From Archangium primigenium (lineage in GTDB: Bacteria > Myxococcota > Myxococcia > Myxococcales > Myxococcaceae): a stretch of DNA of 64,000 nt. Positions 37,303 to 45,961 of this stretch are shown here, one piece after another. The notes beneath the pieces were generated by a model. It was not told the DNA's origin. It saw only the letters and a list, made by a program, of their open reading frames with translations, and searched no databases. Position numbers and translations under genes: made by a program. Within the stretch, counting starts at the first letter, position 1, and each line of letters opens with the position of its first letter. Location: positions 7,745,224 to 7,809,223 of the forward strand of contig NZ_JADWYI010000001.1 of NCBI RefSeq assembly GCF_016904885.1. The letters are read 5' to 3'.

Positions 37303-37367
37303 GTAAGCCCTCGCCGCAACTGCCTGGAGGTGCGCTTCCCACCGGCCCGCTCCCCCTGCCCACGACC

Positions 37368-37397
37368 AATCTAGTCAGTCCCCGTCCGGACCGTCCA
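37368..37397 (-). promoter_or_regulatory. Promoter candidate for clpX
   Basis: Read on the minus strand, TGGACG (37397-37392) and TAGATT (37373-37368) are 18 bp apart, 65 bp before the clpX ATG. Each hexamer matches the sigma-70 consensus at four positions. Confidence 0.3.
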
Positions 37398-37514
37398 CGC
37401 ACCTGGTGGCTACTTAACAGCCCAAAATACCGGCCGCAGAAACTGAGAAGCCGGAGACGCGGTCCGTCATTCCCGCGCCCCCGGCCCCCAAGTGCCCCAC
37501 TGGAAGCGGGCGGG

Positions 37515-38132
37515 CTACTTGCGCTCGCTCGGAGGCAGCAGGACCTTCCGGGGATTCTGCACCTCGTCGATGATGCCGTACGCCTTGGACTCGGACGCGC
37601 CCATGAAGTAGTCGCGATCCGTGTCCTTCTCGACACGCTCGATGGACTGGCCGGTGTGCTTCACGATGAGCTCGTTGAGCTTGGCCCGCATCCGCAGGAT
37701 TTCCCGGGCCTGGATCTCGATGTCCGTGGCCTGACCCCGCGCCCCACCCAGGGGCTGGTGGATCATGATGCGCGAGCTGGGCAGGGCGTAGCGCTTGCCC
37801 TTCGCCCCGGCCAGCAAGAGCACCGCGCCCATGGAGGCCGCCTGGCCCACGCAGATGGTGGACACGTTGGGCTTCACGTACTGCATGGTGTCGTAGATGG
37901 CCAGGCCCGCCGTCACCGACCCGCCCGGCGAGTTGATGTAGAGGTTGATGTCCTTGTCCGGGTCCTCCGACTCGAGGAACAGGAGCTGGGCGACGATGAC
38001 GTTGGCCACGTCATCGTCGATCTCCGTTCCCAGCATGACGATCCGGTCCTTGAGGAGCCGGCTGTAGATGTCGTACGAGCGCTCACCTCGGTGGGTCTGC
38101 TCGATGACGTAGGGAACGGGCATGAAGGGCAT
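37515..38132 (-). CDS. clpP: ATP-dependent Clp protease proteolytic subunit ClpP
   Basis: The 205-residue serine peptidase (S14) has the catalytic Ser in [11 protein letters not shown], His in MIHQPLGG and Asp in the following RDYFM region. [14 protein letters not shown] forms the substrate groove. It forms the tetradecameric barrel used by ClpX. The start at 38132 is 35 bp after the trigger factor stop, the standard tig-clpP-clpX order. Confidence 0.97.
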   Translation of the reverse strand: MPFMPVPYVIEQTHRGERSYDIYSRLLKDRIVMLGTEIDDDVANVIVAQLLFLESEDPDKDINLYINSPGGSVTAGLAIYDTMQYVKPNVSTICVGQAASMGAVLLLAGAKGKRYALPSSRIMIHQPLGGARGQATDIEIQAREILRMRAKLNELIVKHTGQSIERVEKDTDRDYFMGASESKAYGIIDEVQNPRKVLLPPSERK

Positions 38133-38167
38133 GGCAACCTCTAGAAAGGGTCAGCGAGAAGGTACGC

Positions 38168-39448
38168 CTAGGAATACTTCGCCTGCCCCTTGAGGAATTC
38201 AATCGTCTTTTCTTCGCGGAGTCGCAGGCTCAACCCCTGGCGCTGCTCGGCGTCCTTGAAGAACTTGCGCACCATGTCGACCGGCTGCTTGGCCTCCTCG
38301 GCCAGCTCGGCGATCTTCTTCTCGATGTCCTCGTCGCTCGAGGAGATGTTCTCCTTGACGGCGATGGCCTCGAAGAGCAGCGCGCCGCGGACCTCCTGGA
38401 GGGCCTCCTCGCGCAGGTCCTCGCGCAGCCGGGAGAAGTCCAGGTTGAGCCGGCGCGGGTCCATGCCCATGCGCTGCATGGCGCGCAGGCGCGTGTCGAG
38501 CATCTGGTCGATGGTGCGCTCCACCATGGCGCGGGGCACGTCGAAGGGGTTCTTCTCGATGAGCGCCTTGATGAGGGCCTCGCGCTCCTGGTTGAGCGCC
38601 TGGGTCTTCTTGCCCTGCTCCAGGTCGGCGCGGATCTTCGTGCGCAGCTCGTCGATGGACTGGGCCTGGTTGGTCTCCTTGGCGAACTCGTCGTTGAGCT
38701 CGGGGATGACCTTCTTCTTGAGGCCCTTCACGTGGAACTTGAAGTGGGCGACCTTGCCCTTCACGTCCTCCACGCGGTAGTCGGCCGGGAAGGTGTAGTC
38801 CAGCTCCCGGGTCTCGCCGACCTTGGCGCCCTCGAGGGCGGCCACGTTGGACTCGACCAGCTCACCGGGGGCCAGCTCCACCGTCACGCCCTCGGCCTTG
38901 CTGCCGGCGAACTCCTTGCCCTCCACCGTGGCCTCGTAGTCCACCGTGGCGAAGTCACCCGCCTGGGCCGTGTCCCGGTCCTCGATGGGATCGAGCCGGG
39001 CGAGGTTCTGGCGCAGCTGCTCCACCCGGTCGTTCACGTCCGAGTCGGCCACCTGGGAGTCGGCGCGGGTGAGCGCCAGGCCCTGGTAGTCGCGCGCCTC
39101 CACGCGGGGCTTCACCTCCACGCGCGCCTCGAAGGAGAAGGGGGCGTTGGGCTTGAGGCCCGAGTTCTGCGTCACCTGGGGCGGCGCCACGGCCTCCACC
39201 TTGTGGTCGCGCACCGCCTGCAGCCAGGCGCTCTGCACCACGCGCTGGATGACGTCGTCCTCGACCCGGTCCCGGAAGCGCTGCTCGAGGATGCGCCGGG
39301 GCACCTTGCCCTGCCGGAAGCCGGGCAGCTTCACCTGCTGGCCGAGCGCGGAATAGGCGCGGGTGAGCTCCTCGGCCACGCGGGCGGTATCGACCTCGAT
39401 GGAGAGCTTCTTCTCGATGGGAGAGAGCTCCTCGACCTGGACCTTCAT
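38168..39448 (-). CDS. tig: Trigger factor
   Basis: This 426-residue ribosome-bound chaperone has the ribosome-docking signature [16 protein letters not shown], the FKBP-like middle domain ([17 protein letters not shown]) and the long helical C-terminal domain with [13 protein letters not shown] 39448 opens with [18 protein letters not shown], the normal N-terminus; the frame stays open upstream without conserved sequence. Confidence 0.96.
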   Translation of the reverse strand: MKVQVEELSPIEKKLSIEVDTARVAEELTRAYSALGQQVKLPGFRQGKVPRRILEQRFRDRVEDDVIQRVVQSAWLQAVRDHKVEAVAPPQVTQNSGLKPNAPFSFEARVEVKPRVEARDYQGLALTRADSQVADSDVNDRVEQLRQNLARLDPIEDRDTAQAGDFATVDYEATVEGKEFAGSKAEGVTVELAPGELVESNVAALEGAKVGETRELDYTFPADYRVEDVKGKVAHFKFHVKGLKKKVIPELNDEFAKETNQAQSIDELRTKIRADLEQGKKTQALNQEREALIKALIEKNPFDVPRAMVERTIDQMLDTRLRAMQRMGMDPRRLNLDFSRLREDLREEALQEVRGALLFEAIAVKENISSSDEDIEKKIAELAEEAKQPVDMVRKFFKDAEQRQGLSLRLREEKTIEFLKGQAKYS

Positions 39449-39590
39449 GAGATGCCTCGCTCGCGCCGGGCCCGCTGCCGGGACGCCGACGTGTCGGATG
39501 GGTGGAGACGTGACGAAAACAGGGACGTGCGCGTTTAGGGGATAGGGCCGGGCCCGGTCAACGCGAAAGGGCCGCAAACGCGCTCGGAAG

Positions 39591-39672
39591 TGGGCGAGGA
39601 GGGACTCGAACCCTCACACCTTGCGGTACCAGATCCTAAGTCTGGTGCGTCTACCAGTTTCGCCACCCGCCC
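39591..39672 (-). tRNA. tRNA-Leu (anticodon TAG)
   Basis: The gene is 82 nt on the minus strand. Acceptor GGGCGGG pairs with CTCGCCC (one G-U), the D-arm is GCGAAACTGGTAGACGC, and anticodon arm CCAGA/TCTGG encloses CTTAGGA. A long variable arm marks Leu, and the T-arm is GGTTCGAGTCC. CCA is not encoded. It lies just upstream of tig. Confidence 0.95.
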
Positions 39673-39722
39673 GGGGACTGCACGGCGTTGTGCCACGCCA
39701 CGGCAGGGGCCGCAAAAGGAAA

Positions 39723-39752
39723 CGGGGCCCCCTCATCTCTGAGGGGACCCCG
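39723..39752 (-). terminator. Terminator after tRNA-Lys
   Basis: CGGGG (39723-39727) and CCCCTCA (39729-39735) pair with TGAGGGG (39740-39746) and CCCCG (39748-39752), with a C-A mismatch and TCTC loop. On the minus strand GTTTCCTTTT follows, giving a U-rich tail. It separates tRNA-Lys from tRNA-Leu. Confidence 0.75.
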
Positions 39753-39759
39753 GTTCTGT

Positions 39760-39832
39760 TGAGAGCGGAGGGAATCGAACCCACAACCTATGGATTAAGA
39801 GTCCATTGCTCTACCAATTGAGCTACGCTCCC
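39760..39832 (-). tRNA. tRNA-Lys (anticodon CTT)
   Basis: The gene is 73 nt on the minus strand. Acceptor GGGAGCG pairs with CGCTCTC, the D-arm is AGCTCAATTGGTAGAGC, and anticodon arm ATGGA/TCCAT encloses CTCTTAA. T-loop TTCGATT is closed by GTGGG and CCCTC, which leaves a T-T mismatch at 50-64. CCA is not encoded. Confidence 0.93.
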
Positions 39833-39993
39833 GACCTTCTCCTGTGCTGCCCGCCGCCGTGCGGTTCGTCACCGCGCGTCGACGGGGACGGCTTGTACGG
39901 TGAGCCGTCGGCCACGTCAAACTCTTTTTTTCGCCCCCCCCTTCACTCTTCCGCCGCGCCCCTCGTGCCCCCTCGCCCGCTCTCCGAGCGAGC

Positions 39994-40010
39994 CTGAACG
40001 GGTGTTCAGC
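39994..40010 (+). promoter_or_regulatory. Putative LexA (SOS) box upstream of the Bet-type gene
   Basis: CTGAACGGGTGTTCAGC has two perfect 6-bp arms (CTGAAC and GTTCAG) 4 bp apart. It fits the Myxococcus xanthus LexA consensus CTRHAMRYBYGTTCAGS, as I recall it, at 16 of 17 positions. It lies 115 bp before ATG 40125 and upstream of a possible -10 (TAGAGT at 40031-40036). Confidence 0.6.
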
Positions 40011-40073
40011 GAGGTGTCGGCCCCGGCGGATAGAGTGTTCTCGCTACAGGGTTGAAGCAGTCCCCGAAGGCGC

Positions 40074-40100
40074 GGGCGGACGGAGGTCGTCCGCCCTTTT
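40074..40100 (+). promoter_or_regulatory. Terminator-like hairpin in the leader of the Bet-type gene
   Basis: GGGCGGAC (40074-40081) pairs with GTCCGCCC (40089-40096) around GGAGGTC, followed at once by TTTT. It points along the plus strand, 8 nt before the AAGGAG ribosome site (40108-40113). No plus-strand gene precedes it, so it would stop transcription of the gene behind it: an attenuator candidate. Confidence 0.5.
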
Positions 40101-40124
40101 CGAACGCAAGGAGCAGTGAGCGGC

Positions 40125-41279
40125 ATGGAAGCGCACAACAAGACGGAAACGGCGTCGGGCCCGTGGAGCCCCGAGCGAGTGGAGCTCATCCGGCGGACCA
40201 TCTGCCCCCGTGGCATCGGGGAGGACGAGTTCGCCCTCTTCATCGAGCAGTGCAAGCGCTCCGGCTTGGACCCGTTGCTCAAGGAGGCGTTCTGCGTGGC
40301 CCGGAGACAGAATACGGGGAGCCGGGAGCGGCCCAACTGGGTGTCCCGGCACGAGTTCCAGCCCTCGGAGGCCGGAATGCTGGCGCGCGCCGAGCGCTTC
40401 CCGGACTGCAAGGGCATCCAGGCGAGCGCGGTGTACGCCGAGGATGAAATCATCGTGGACCAGGGCCGGGGCGAGGTGGTGCACCGCTTCAACCCGGCCA
40501 AGCGCAAGGGCAGCCTGGTGGGGGCCTGGGCGCGCGTGGTGCGCGAGGGCAAGCTGCCCGTGGTGGTGTGGCTGGACTTCGCCGGCTACGTCCAGCAGAC
40601 GCCCCTGTGGGCGAAGATTCCCACCACGATGATCGAGAAGTGCGCGCGCGTGGCGGCCCTGCGCAAGGCGTACCCCGAGGCCTTCGGCGGCCTGTACGTG
40701 CGCGAGGAGATGCCGGCCGAGGAGTTCGACGGCCCCAGCGAGGCGGCGCCCGCCCCGGGTCCGAGCTACGAGTCCCTGGGCTCGCGGACCGGTCCGGTGA
40801 AGGCGTCCTTCACCTCGGGCCGGGACGTGCGGGAGGTCCGCGAGGAGCGGGAGCCCGCGCCCGAGCCGGTGCGCGCGCCCGAGCCCCCCGCCCCGGTGGT
40901 GGAGGCCAAGGCCGAGCCGGTGAAGGCCGAGCCGGTGAAGGCCGAGGCCAAGAAGGTGGTGGCCCCGCCCGAGCCGGTGAAGCTGGAGGCCGTGAAGGTG
41001 GAGGCCAAGAAGGCCGTGGCCCCGCCCGAGCCCGCGAGCGAGCCGCCCGCGAAGCTCAAGAGCGCGTCCGTGGTGGTCGCGTTCGGCGCCAACAAGGGCA
41101 AGGTCGCCTCGGAGCTGAGTGACGAGGAGCTGGCCGAGACGATCGACCTGGCGCACGAGAAGCTGATGGAGCAGCCCAAGGCCAAGTGGGCCCGGGCGAT
41201 GCGCGAGAACCTGGCGGCGCTCGAGATCGAGGCCGAGCTGCGCTGCCGCGTCCCCGCGGCGGACGACGCCAAGCTCTAA
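40125..41279 (+). CDS. bet: Single-strand DNA annealing protein, phage Bet/RecT class, with ExoX-like C-terminal region
   Basis: The 384-residue protein opens with the Bet-type annealing domain (residues ~15-200): TICPRGIGEDEFALFIEQCK, GLDPLLKEAFCV, SRHEFQPSEAGMLARAERFP and KIPTTMIEKCARVAALRKAYP. Such proteins pair complementary single strands during recombination or repair. Residues ~220-310 form a Pro/Glu/Lys/Val linker with repeated AEPVK and APPEP units. The last ~60 residues (VVAFGANKGKVASELSDEEL) resemble the small C-terminal domain of exonuclease X-like proteins. ATG 40125 has AAGGAG 11 nt upstream; a GTG at 40116 is too close to it. No exonuclease or phage gene is nearby. Confidence 0.85.
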   Translation: MEAHNKTETASGPWSPERVELIRRTICPRGIGEDEFALFIEQCKRSGLDPLLKEAFCVARRQNTGSRERPNWVSRHEFQPSEAGMLARAERFPDCKGIQASAVYAEDEIIVDQGRGEVVHRFNPAKRKGSLVGAWARVVREGKLPVVVWLDFAGYVQQTPLWAKIPTTMIEKCARVAALRKAYPEAFGGLYVREEMPAEEFDGPSEAAPAPGPSYESLGSRTGPVKASFTSGRDVREVREEREPAPEPVRAPEPPAPVVEAKAEPVKAEPVKAEAKKVVAPPEPVKLEAVKVEAKKAVAPPEPASEPPAKLKSASVVVAFGANKGKVASELSDEELAETIDLAHEKLMEQPKAKWARAMRENLAALEIEAELRCRVPAADDAKL

Positions 41280-41299
41280 ACCCGCGGTCCCGTCTCACC

Positions 41300-41337
41300 C
41301 CACGGCGGCCCTTCCCTTCCCGGGAGGGCCGCCGTGG
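41300..41337. terminator. Hairpin between convergent genes
   Basis: CCACGGCGGCCCT (41300-41312) pairs perfectly with AGGGCCGCCGTGG (41325-41337). It lies between the bet gene and the convergent polysaccharide lyase gene; no U-run. Confidence 0.6.
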
Positions 41338-41455
41338 TCGTTCCAGGAGAAGGCCGCCCGTGAAGCCCCCGCCGTGCACGAAGACAAGCGCCCCACCCGG
41401 CCTCCAGGGGAGGACACGGGTGGGGCGCGTGAACGTCAGCGAGTGGGGAAGCGGG

Positions 41456-42640
41456 CTACTGCACGTCGGCCAGGCTGCGGCCCTGGACCCAGGCGTCGTG
41501 GTAGACGACGCCCACGGGCGCGATGGTGCTGTTGCGGTACAGCCCGACCTTCAAGTAGTTCGTCTGGCCCGAGTACATGGTGGCGCCGTAGCGCTTGGGC
41601 AGCACGAGGTTGCCCCGGTAGTACAGCTCCACGAAGCCCACGTTGGACTTGGACGACCACTTCACGTGGAAGACGAAGTCGAGCCACTGGCCGCGCACCA
41701 GCGGGGTGCTCCACACCACCGTGGAGCCCTGCAGGCGCAGGTAGATGGTCTCCCCGTTGACGTAGAACTCCACCGGGGGCGAGCCGCTGCTGCCGCTGTG
41801 GTGCCACTGGGTGAAGAGCTGCCACGTCTTCGCGCTCGGGAAGTCGGAGGCGAACATGGTGCTCCACTTGTAGAAGAACTCGTCGCCCTCCTTCTCGTTG
41901 GTCATCCGCACCAGTTCATTGCGGTGGCCGCTGGCGTTGATGGGGTTGTCGCCCTGGCGCACCGTCACCTTCACGGCGTAGGTGCCCTGACGCGTCGGCG
42001 AGGACACCACCTGGAGCCGGTCCGCGTTCACCATCTGCGTGCTGCTCCACTGCGAGCGGCTGCCGGTCTCGAAGTCCCCGCGCCACACCACGCCCGAGCC
42101 CGTGCTCGTCTCGGCCACGCCACACGCCCGCGCCTCGGCGATGCTCGCCCAGTCATTCTGCGAGTTGCCCTGGAAGGTGATGCGCATGCGGCGCGCGCCG
42201 CGGGCGCTGAAGGCATACGTCTCGGCCGCCGTCGTGGCGCCGCTGCTCGTGCCCGTGTAGACGGGCGTGTAGACCATGCCGTCCAGCGAGGTGGACAGGG
42301 TGAAGTTGTTGGTGCGCTGATTGCCCTGATGCCAGGCAATGGAGGCACCCGACACGGTGCGCGTCGAACCCAGGTCGAAATCGATCCACGAGCCCTTGCC
42401 CTGATTGCTCCAGCGCGTGGCCAGCTGGGCATCCAGGGTGTTCTGGGGGCCGTTTCCATCATTGCCGGAGGCGATCACCGAGGACGCGGTCAACGGGGTG
42501 CAGTTGGGCGTGCTCAGGGCATCCGCCGTGACCGCCAGCGTGGAGTCCAGCGTGTCGGCATCCGATTGCTCGGAACCACCACACGCGGCAACACCAGCCA
42601 GGGCGAACACGGCTTCAACCAGCAGGAGGGTCTTCTTCAA
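41456..42640 (-). CDS. Secreted polysaccharide lyase lipoprotein with F5/8C-type carbohydrate-binding domain
   Basis: The 394-residue protein has a signal ending in GVAAC (lipobox). Residues ~45-165 form a discoidin/F5-8 type C (CBM32-like) domain: NTLDAQLATRWSNQGKGSWI, FDLGSTRTVSGASIAWH and ITFQGNSQNDW. Residues ~175-394 match the heparin lyase I/PL20-like fold (PF14099): GHRNELVRM, FFYKWSTMFASDFPSAKTWQ and FTQWHHSG. It probably cleaves an acidic polysaccharide at the cell surface. The start is TTG 42640 with GGAGAG 6 nt upstream; no ATG fits the signal peptide. Confidence 0.85.
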   Translation of the reverse strand: MKKTLLLVEAVFALAGVAACGGSEQSDADTLDSTLAVTADALSTPNCTPLTASSVIASGNDGNGPQNTLDAQLATRWSNQGKGSWIDFDLGSTRTVSGASIAWHQGNQRTNNFTLSTSLDGMVYTPVYTGTSSGATTAAETYAFSARGARRMRITFQGNSQNDWASIAEARACGVAETSTGSGVVWRGDFETGSRSQWSSTQMVNADRLQVVSSPTRQGTYAVKVTVRQGDNPINASGHRNELVRMTNEKEGDEFFYKWSTMFASDFPSAKTWQLFTQWHHSGSSGSPPVEFYVNGETIYLRLQGSTVVWSTPLVRGQWLDFVFHVKWSSKSNVGFVELYYRGNLVLPKRYGATMYSGQTNYLKVGLYRNSTIAPVGVVYHDAWVQGRSLADVQ

Positions 42641-43095
42641 TGAGGCTCTCCGAGAGAAAAGACAGACAGGTGGGGAGCGGACCGCATGGGGGATGCGGTC
42701 CGGTGAACCGGCTTGGGGGTTTATCCAGAACGCGAGGCCCTCGGAGTCCGATCGGGACCGAGCCCGAGCCCCCCGAGGAAATGTGCCCGCGTGTGAGACA
42801 TTGACTCCTTATCCAGACATCCGCGTTCCGCGGCTGCGCTGGACGGGCCGAACCATCCCCCATCTTTGTAAGCCAATCAACACGCACCCGTGACGCCCGC
42901 GCGGAGAGCGAGGAGACAGGCATCGGGCGTGTTTCACCAAGAGAGACAGTCAGGGCCGCGGCACGCCTCGCGAGGCGTCGGGCATGACAAGAACACGGCC
43001 CACACGCCGGGTCATTTCCCTCGGGCGGGCTCCATGTACGGCACGAGGCGCCGCCCCCGCACAACGTGGGGACGGCGCCTCGTGGAGACGCGGAC
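42641..43095. promoter_or_regulatory. 455-bp gene-free stretch upstream of the lyase gene
   Basis: This region must hold the lyase promoter (minus strand). A perfect 10-bp hairpin, CGGACCGCAT (42678-42687) with ATGCGGTCCG (42693-42702), lies in the probable leader. A larger terminator hairpin for the neighbouring gene is at 43042-43084. I see no coding frame with convincing codon use and no clear -35/-10. Confidence 0.4.
43042..43084 (-). terminator. Terminator hairpin of the diiron/PilZ operon
   Basis: CACGAGGCGCCG (43042-43053) pairs with CGGCGCCTCGTG (43073-43084), and the inner CCCCGC/GTGGGG extends the stem. It follows the stop at 43096 by 11 bp on the minus strand. Confidence 0.65.
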
Positions 43096-43839
43096 TCAGG
43101 CCACCGAGCGCAGGGGCGAGAACAGGTCCTCCACCGTGTGCAGACAATCCCCGAGGAAGCGGATGTACAGGCTCATCGCCTGGGCACCCGCCTCGGCGTA
43201 GACGCGGGCGTTGTCGGGCGCGCGGGTGATGGCCTCCGCGAGCATCTTCTCGTTGAGCAGGGTATGGCCCACGTCCACGGCCACGTGCTCGTTGAGGAAG
43301 GTGAGCATGCCGGCCACCTCGGGCCCGAGCAGCCGCTCCACCTGGCGCATCAGCCGCGGCCCGAACTCCACCGCCAGGAAGCCCACCTCGCGCTCGATGG
43401 CGACCTGGCCCACGGGGAAGGCGCCCGCGATGACGTCGTCATGCAGTTGGCGGTAGGCCCGCATGCTCTCCAGGGGCGTCTGGGCGCACAGCGCTTGCAC
43501 GGACAGCGTGGGCGAGTAGCGCGTGTTCCAGTGGCGCACGAGGCGCTCCGCGTCCTCGAGCGTCATCAGGTGGTGGCCCGTCTCGCTCTTGGCGTGGGTG
43601 ATGAGGGCGTGGCCGATCCTGTCCAGCCCCTGCTCGATGCAGCGCTGGCCGGTGCCGCGGATCCACCCGTCCACCGGCTCGGTCATGTAGGCCGCGCGGG
43701 CCATCCACTCGATGAGGAAGCGCGCGAGCACCTTGGGCTTGAGCGACGGATCCAACAGGCGGCACAGGGCGGGATCCGTGTCCAGGAGGGTGCGGGCGGG
43801 CAGGACGTGAGGCTCGTACAGCTTCTTCAGCAGTTCCAT
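43096..43839 (-). CDS. Heme-oxygenase-like diiron oxidase candidate
   Basis: The 247-residue all-helical protein has SETGHHL with Glu86, His89 and His90, and EHVAVDVGH with His185, Asp189 and His192 in an HxxxDxxH arrangement. This ligand set fits heme-oxygenase-like diiron oxidases (TenA/UndA-related fold), which use oxygen to oxidise diverse small molecules. Glu44 or Glu54 may give the first ligand. The family call is from motif spacing and moderate. AAGGAG precedes ATG 43839. The PilZ gene lies 13 bp upstream, so both should be on one transcript. Confidence 0.6.
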   Translation of the reverse strand: MELLKKLYEPHVLPARTLLDTDPALCRLLDPSLKPKVLARFLIEWMARAAYMTEPVDGWIRGTGQRCIEQGLDRIGHALITHAKSETGHHLMTLEDAERLVRHWNTRYSPTLSVQALCAQTPLESMRAYRQLHDDVIAGAFPVGQVAIEREVGFLAVEFGPRLMRQVERLLGPEVAGMLTFLNEHVAVDVGHTLLNEKMLAEAITRAPDNARVYAEAGAQAMSLYIRFLGDCLHTVEDLFSPLRSVA

Positions 43840-43852
43840 GGTGTGGGCTCCT

Positions 43853-45961
43853 TCACAACGAGACGGGGATGGGGTGAGACCGCTGCTGACGTCCGACGGA
43901 CTGCTCTTGAATGTGCTCCAGGAACTCGGGGATGCGGGAGGCGGGGATGACCCAGAGGAAGGGCCGCATCGCGGGGTCATCGTGCAGGCGGGCCCGGCGC
44001 GCGTAGCCGCCCGCGTCCTCGCACAGGTAGACGAAGGCGGTGCGCCCCCGGAGCGCGAACCAGCGGCGCGCCTCGTCCAGCAGCGCCACGTAGGTGTCCG
44101 GGCCCTCGGGCCCCAGGGGAAACAGACGCGCGGCGTCCATCAACCGGAAGAGGTTGGTGCCCGGCGGCCCCAGCTCGAGGACGAGCGCCGCCACGGCCAC
44201 CCCCTCCCGCCGCGCCACGAGGACGCGCCGCTCGCGCGTCAGCCCCTCCTGCATCCACATCCGCGAGGCGCCGCGCAACTCCAGACGCTCGCGCGAGAAA
44301 TCCAGCGCCTCGACGTAGCTGGCCGGCCGCGTGCGGGCGAGCTCCCGCGCGAGCATCAGCTTCTCGCCGATGGACGCGGGACCGATCTCCACGTCCTCCC
44401 CCCTCGGCTCGTCGCTCATCTCGGCGCACTCGGCGTCCATCAGGCGCAGGGGCATCACCAGGGCCTGCCCCTCGGCGCCCAGCCGCTGGGCGAAGGCCAG
44501 GTGCGTGCGCTGCACCCAGGGCACCGTGGACTCGGCGTAGCTGATCATCCAGCGCAGGTCCGGATCGATCTGGGTGTGCTCCAGGGTGTGCTGGTAGATG
44601 TCCCGGAGGATCTGCCCGGGCACGGGCGGGGCCTGGGCGGGCTTGCCGGGGCGGCGGCCCAGGTGGTGGAGCATCCACGTGTGCAGGTACGGCTTGAGCG
44701 CGGACAGGGACGCCTCCACCCCGCGCTCCGAGGGCCAGACCGTCTGGCAGAACAGGTGGGGCAGCTTCGCCGTGCGGCCGCTCAGCTCGGTGAAGTCCCG
44801 GCGCAGCGCGTCGAACTGGGGCGCGGACCTGCCCGCCAGGTTGAAGTACCCGGAGGCCTCGTACAGCCCCCAGAGGGGCTCCAGCCAGTCCTCGCCCGAG
44901 CGCGTGGAGGGGCTCAGGGTCTCGGAGACGAGCCGCGTCCACGCCACCGCGTCCGCGGGGTTGAGCGGCCGGACCTCCAGGCCGCACAGCCGACGCCCAT
45001 CCGCCTGGGAGAACGACACGTGCCGCACCTCGCAGCGCAGGGCGATGCGCTCGCCCCGGGCCGTCTCCACCTGCAGCGGCAGGAAGAGCCCGGGAAAGAG
45101 CAGATCCCCCGTGCCGGAGCGCAGGCTCAGACCGGAATAGGACAGGTCCACCACCTCGCGCTGGAGCGCGCCGAGCTCCGGCCACAGCGGGTGCTCGAAC
45201 CGGACCCGGGTGCCCTCGGGCGCCGACACGCGGCGGTGCCAGCGGTGGCGCACCCGCCACATCCGCTCGGGCAGGCGCGTCACCCACCGGTGCCCCGCGC
45301 GTGCGTGCGTCTCCAGGAGCATCCGGTAGGCGGAGTTGTACCCCACCACCTCGAGCTCCATCGGGGCCGGGCCCCAGTCGGCGAGCGGCTCGGCGCAGTG
45401 CCAGGTCAGCAGGCCCGCCGCCTCGTCCAGGCCCTCCAGCGTCATGCGCGCCGTCTGGCCCGGTCGGCGCACCACCGCCTTGTGGCCCATGGCGGCGATC
45501 TTCCGCAGCACCTCGCCCATCCGCTCGGCGCCCGTGAGCTCCTCCTGCACGGGCAGCGGCGACGCCTCGGGCACGGCCAGCCCCCGGAGCAGCTCCGCGT
45601 CCAACAGCGTGAGGATCCGCTCCCCCTGCTGGCGCGTCACGTCCCGCAGTTGGAGGCCCAGCGCCCCGCCCGCCGCGTCACTCCAGTGCAGCTCCCCCGT
45701 CAGCGGGCCGATGACCGCACCGCCCGTGTCCAGGCACACGCTCAGCGTCCGCGTGCGGGACAGGGCCCCGGGCTCCTCGGGCGACCGCGCCCACACCACG
45801 GTGGGGCTCAACAGGGTCGCCGGACCCAGGAGTCCGCCCTGCTCGGGCAGCACCACCTGGATGGCCTCCGATCCGTGCAGGGAGTAGCCCGAGAACGGGC
45901 TGGTGAACCAACCGCTTCCTTCCGATGAAGAGCGTGCCGGCTTGTTCGCGCTTGAATCCAT
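43853..45961 (-). CDS. YcgR-like PilZ protein with large C-terminal region (GNAT-like)
   Basis: The product is 702 residues with no signal peptide. Residues ~40-190 hold a YcgR-type N-domain. Residues ~245-350 are a PilZ domain with RHRWHRR (RxxxR) and DLSYSGLSL (D/NxSxxG), the pair of motifs that bind cyclic di-GMP. Residues ~370-700 are not assigned; the part around RRVLVARREGVAVAALVLEL and FALRGRTAFVYLCED looks like an acyltransferase (GNAT) fold. GGGGGACT precedes ATG 45961. Co-transcription with the diiron candidate suggests a c-di-GMP-controlled modification, which is inference. Confidence 0.7.
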   Translation of the reverse strand: MDSSANKPARSSSEGSGWFTSPFSGYSLHGSEAIQVVLPEQGGLLGPATLLSPTVVWARSPEEPGALSRTRTLSVCLDTGGAVIGPLTGELHWSDAAGGALGLQLRDVTRQQGERILTLLDAELLRGLAVPEASPLPVQEELTGAERMGEVLRKIAAMGHKAVVRRPGQTARMTLEGLDEAAGLLTWHCAEPLADWGPAPMELEVVGYNSAYRMLLETHARAGHRWVTRLPERMWRVRHRWHRRVSAPEGTRVRFEHPLWPELGALQREVVDLSYSGLSLRSGTGDLLFPGLFLPLQVETARGERIALRCEVRHVSFSQADGRRLCGLEVRPLNPADAVAWTRLVSETLSPSTRSGEDWLEPLWGLYEASGYFNLAGRSAPQFDALRRDFTELSGRTAKLPHLFCQTVWPSERGVEASLSALKPYLHTWMLHHLGRRPGKPAQAPPVPGQILRDIYQHTLEHTQIDPDLRWMISYAESTVPWVQRTHLAFAQRLGAEGQALVMPLRLMDAECAEMSDEPRGEDVEIGPASIGEKLMLARELARTRPASYVEALDFSRERLELRGASRMWMQEGLTRERRVLVARREGVAVAALVLELGPPGTNLFRLMDAARLFPLGPEGPDTYVALLDEARRWFALRGRTAFVYLCEDAGGYARRARLHDDPAMRPFLWVIPASRIPEFLEHIQEQSVGRQQRSHPIPVSL

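Noticed and set aside
39833-41340. Prophage remnant around the Bet-type gene
   Set aside because: No integrase, structural, lysis or replication gene and no att-like repeats are seen; flanks are tRNA and lyase genes.
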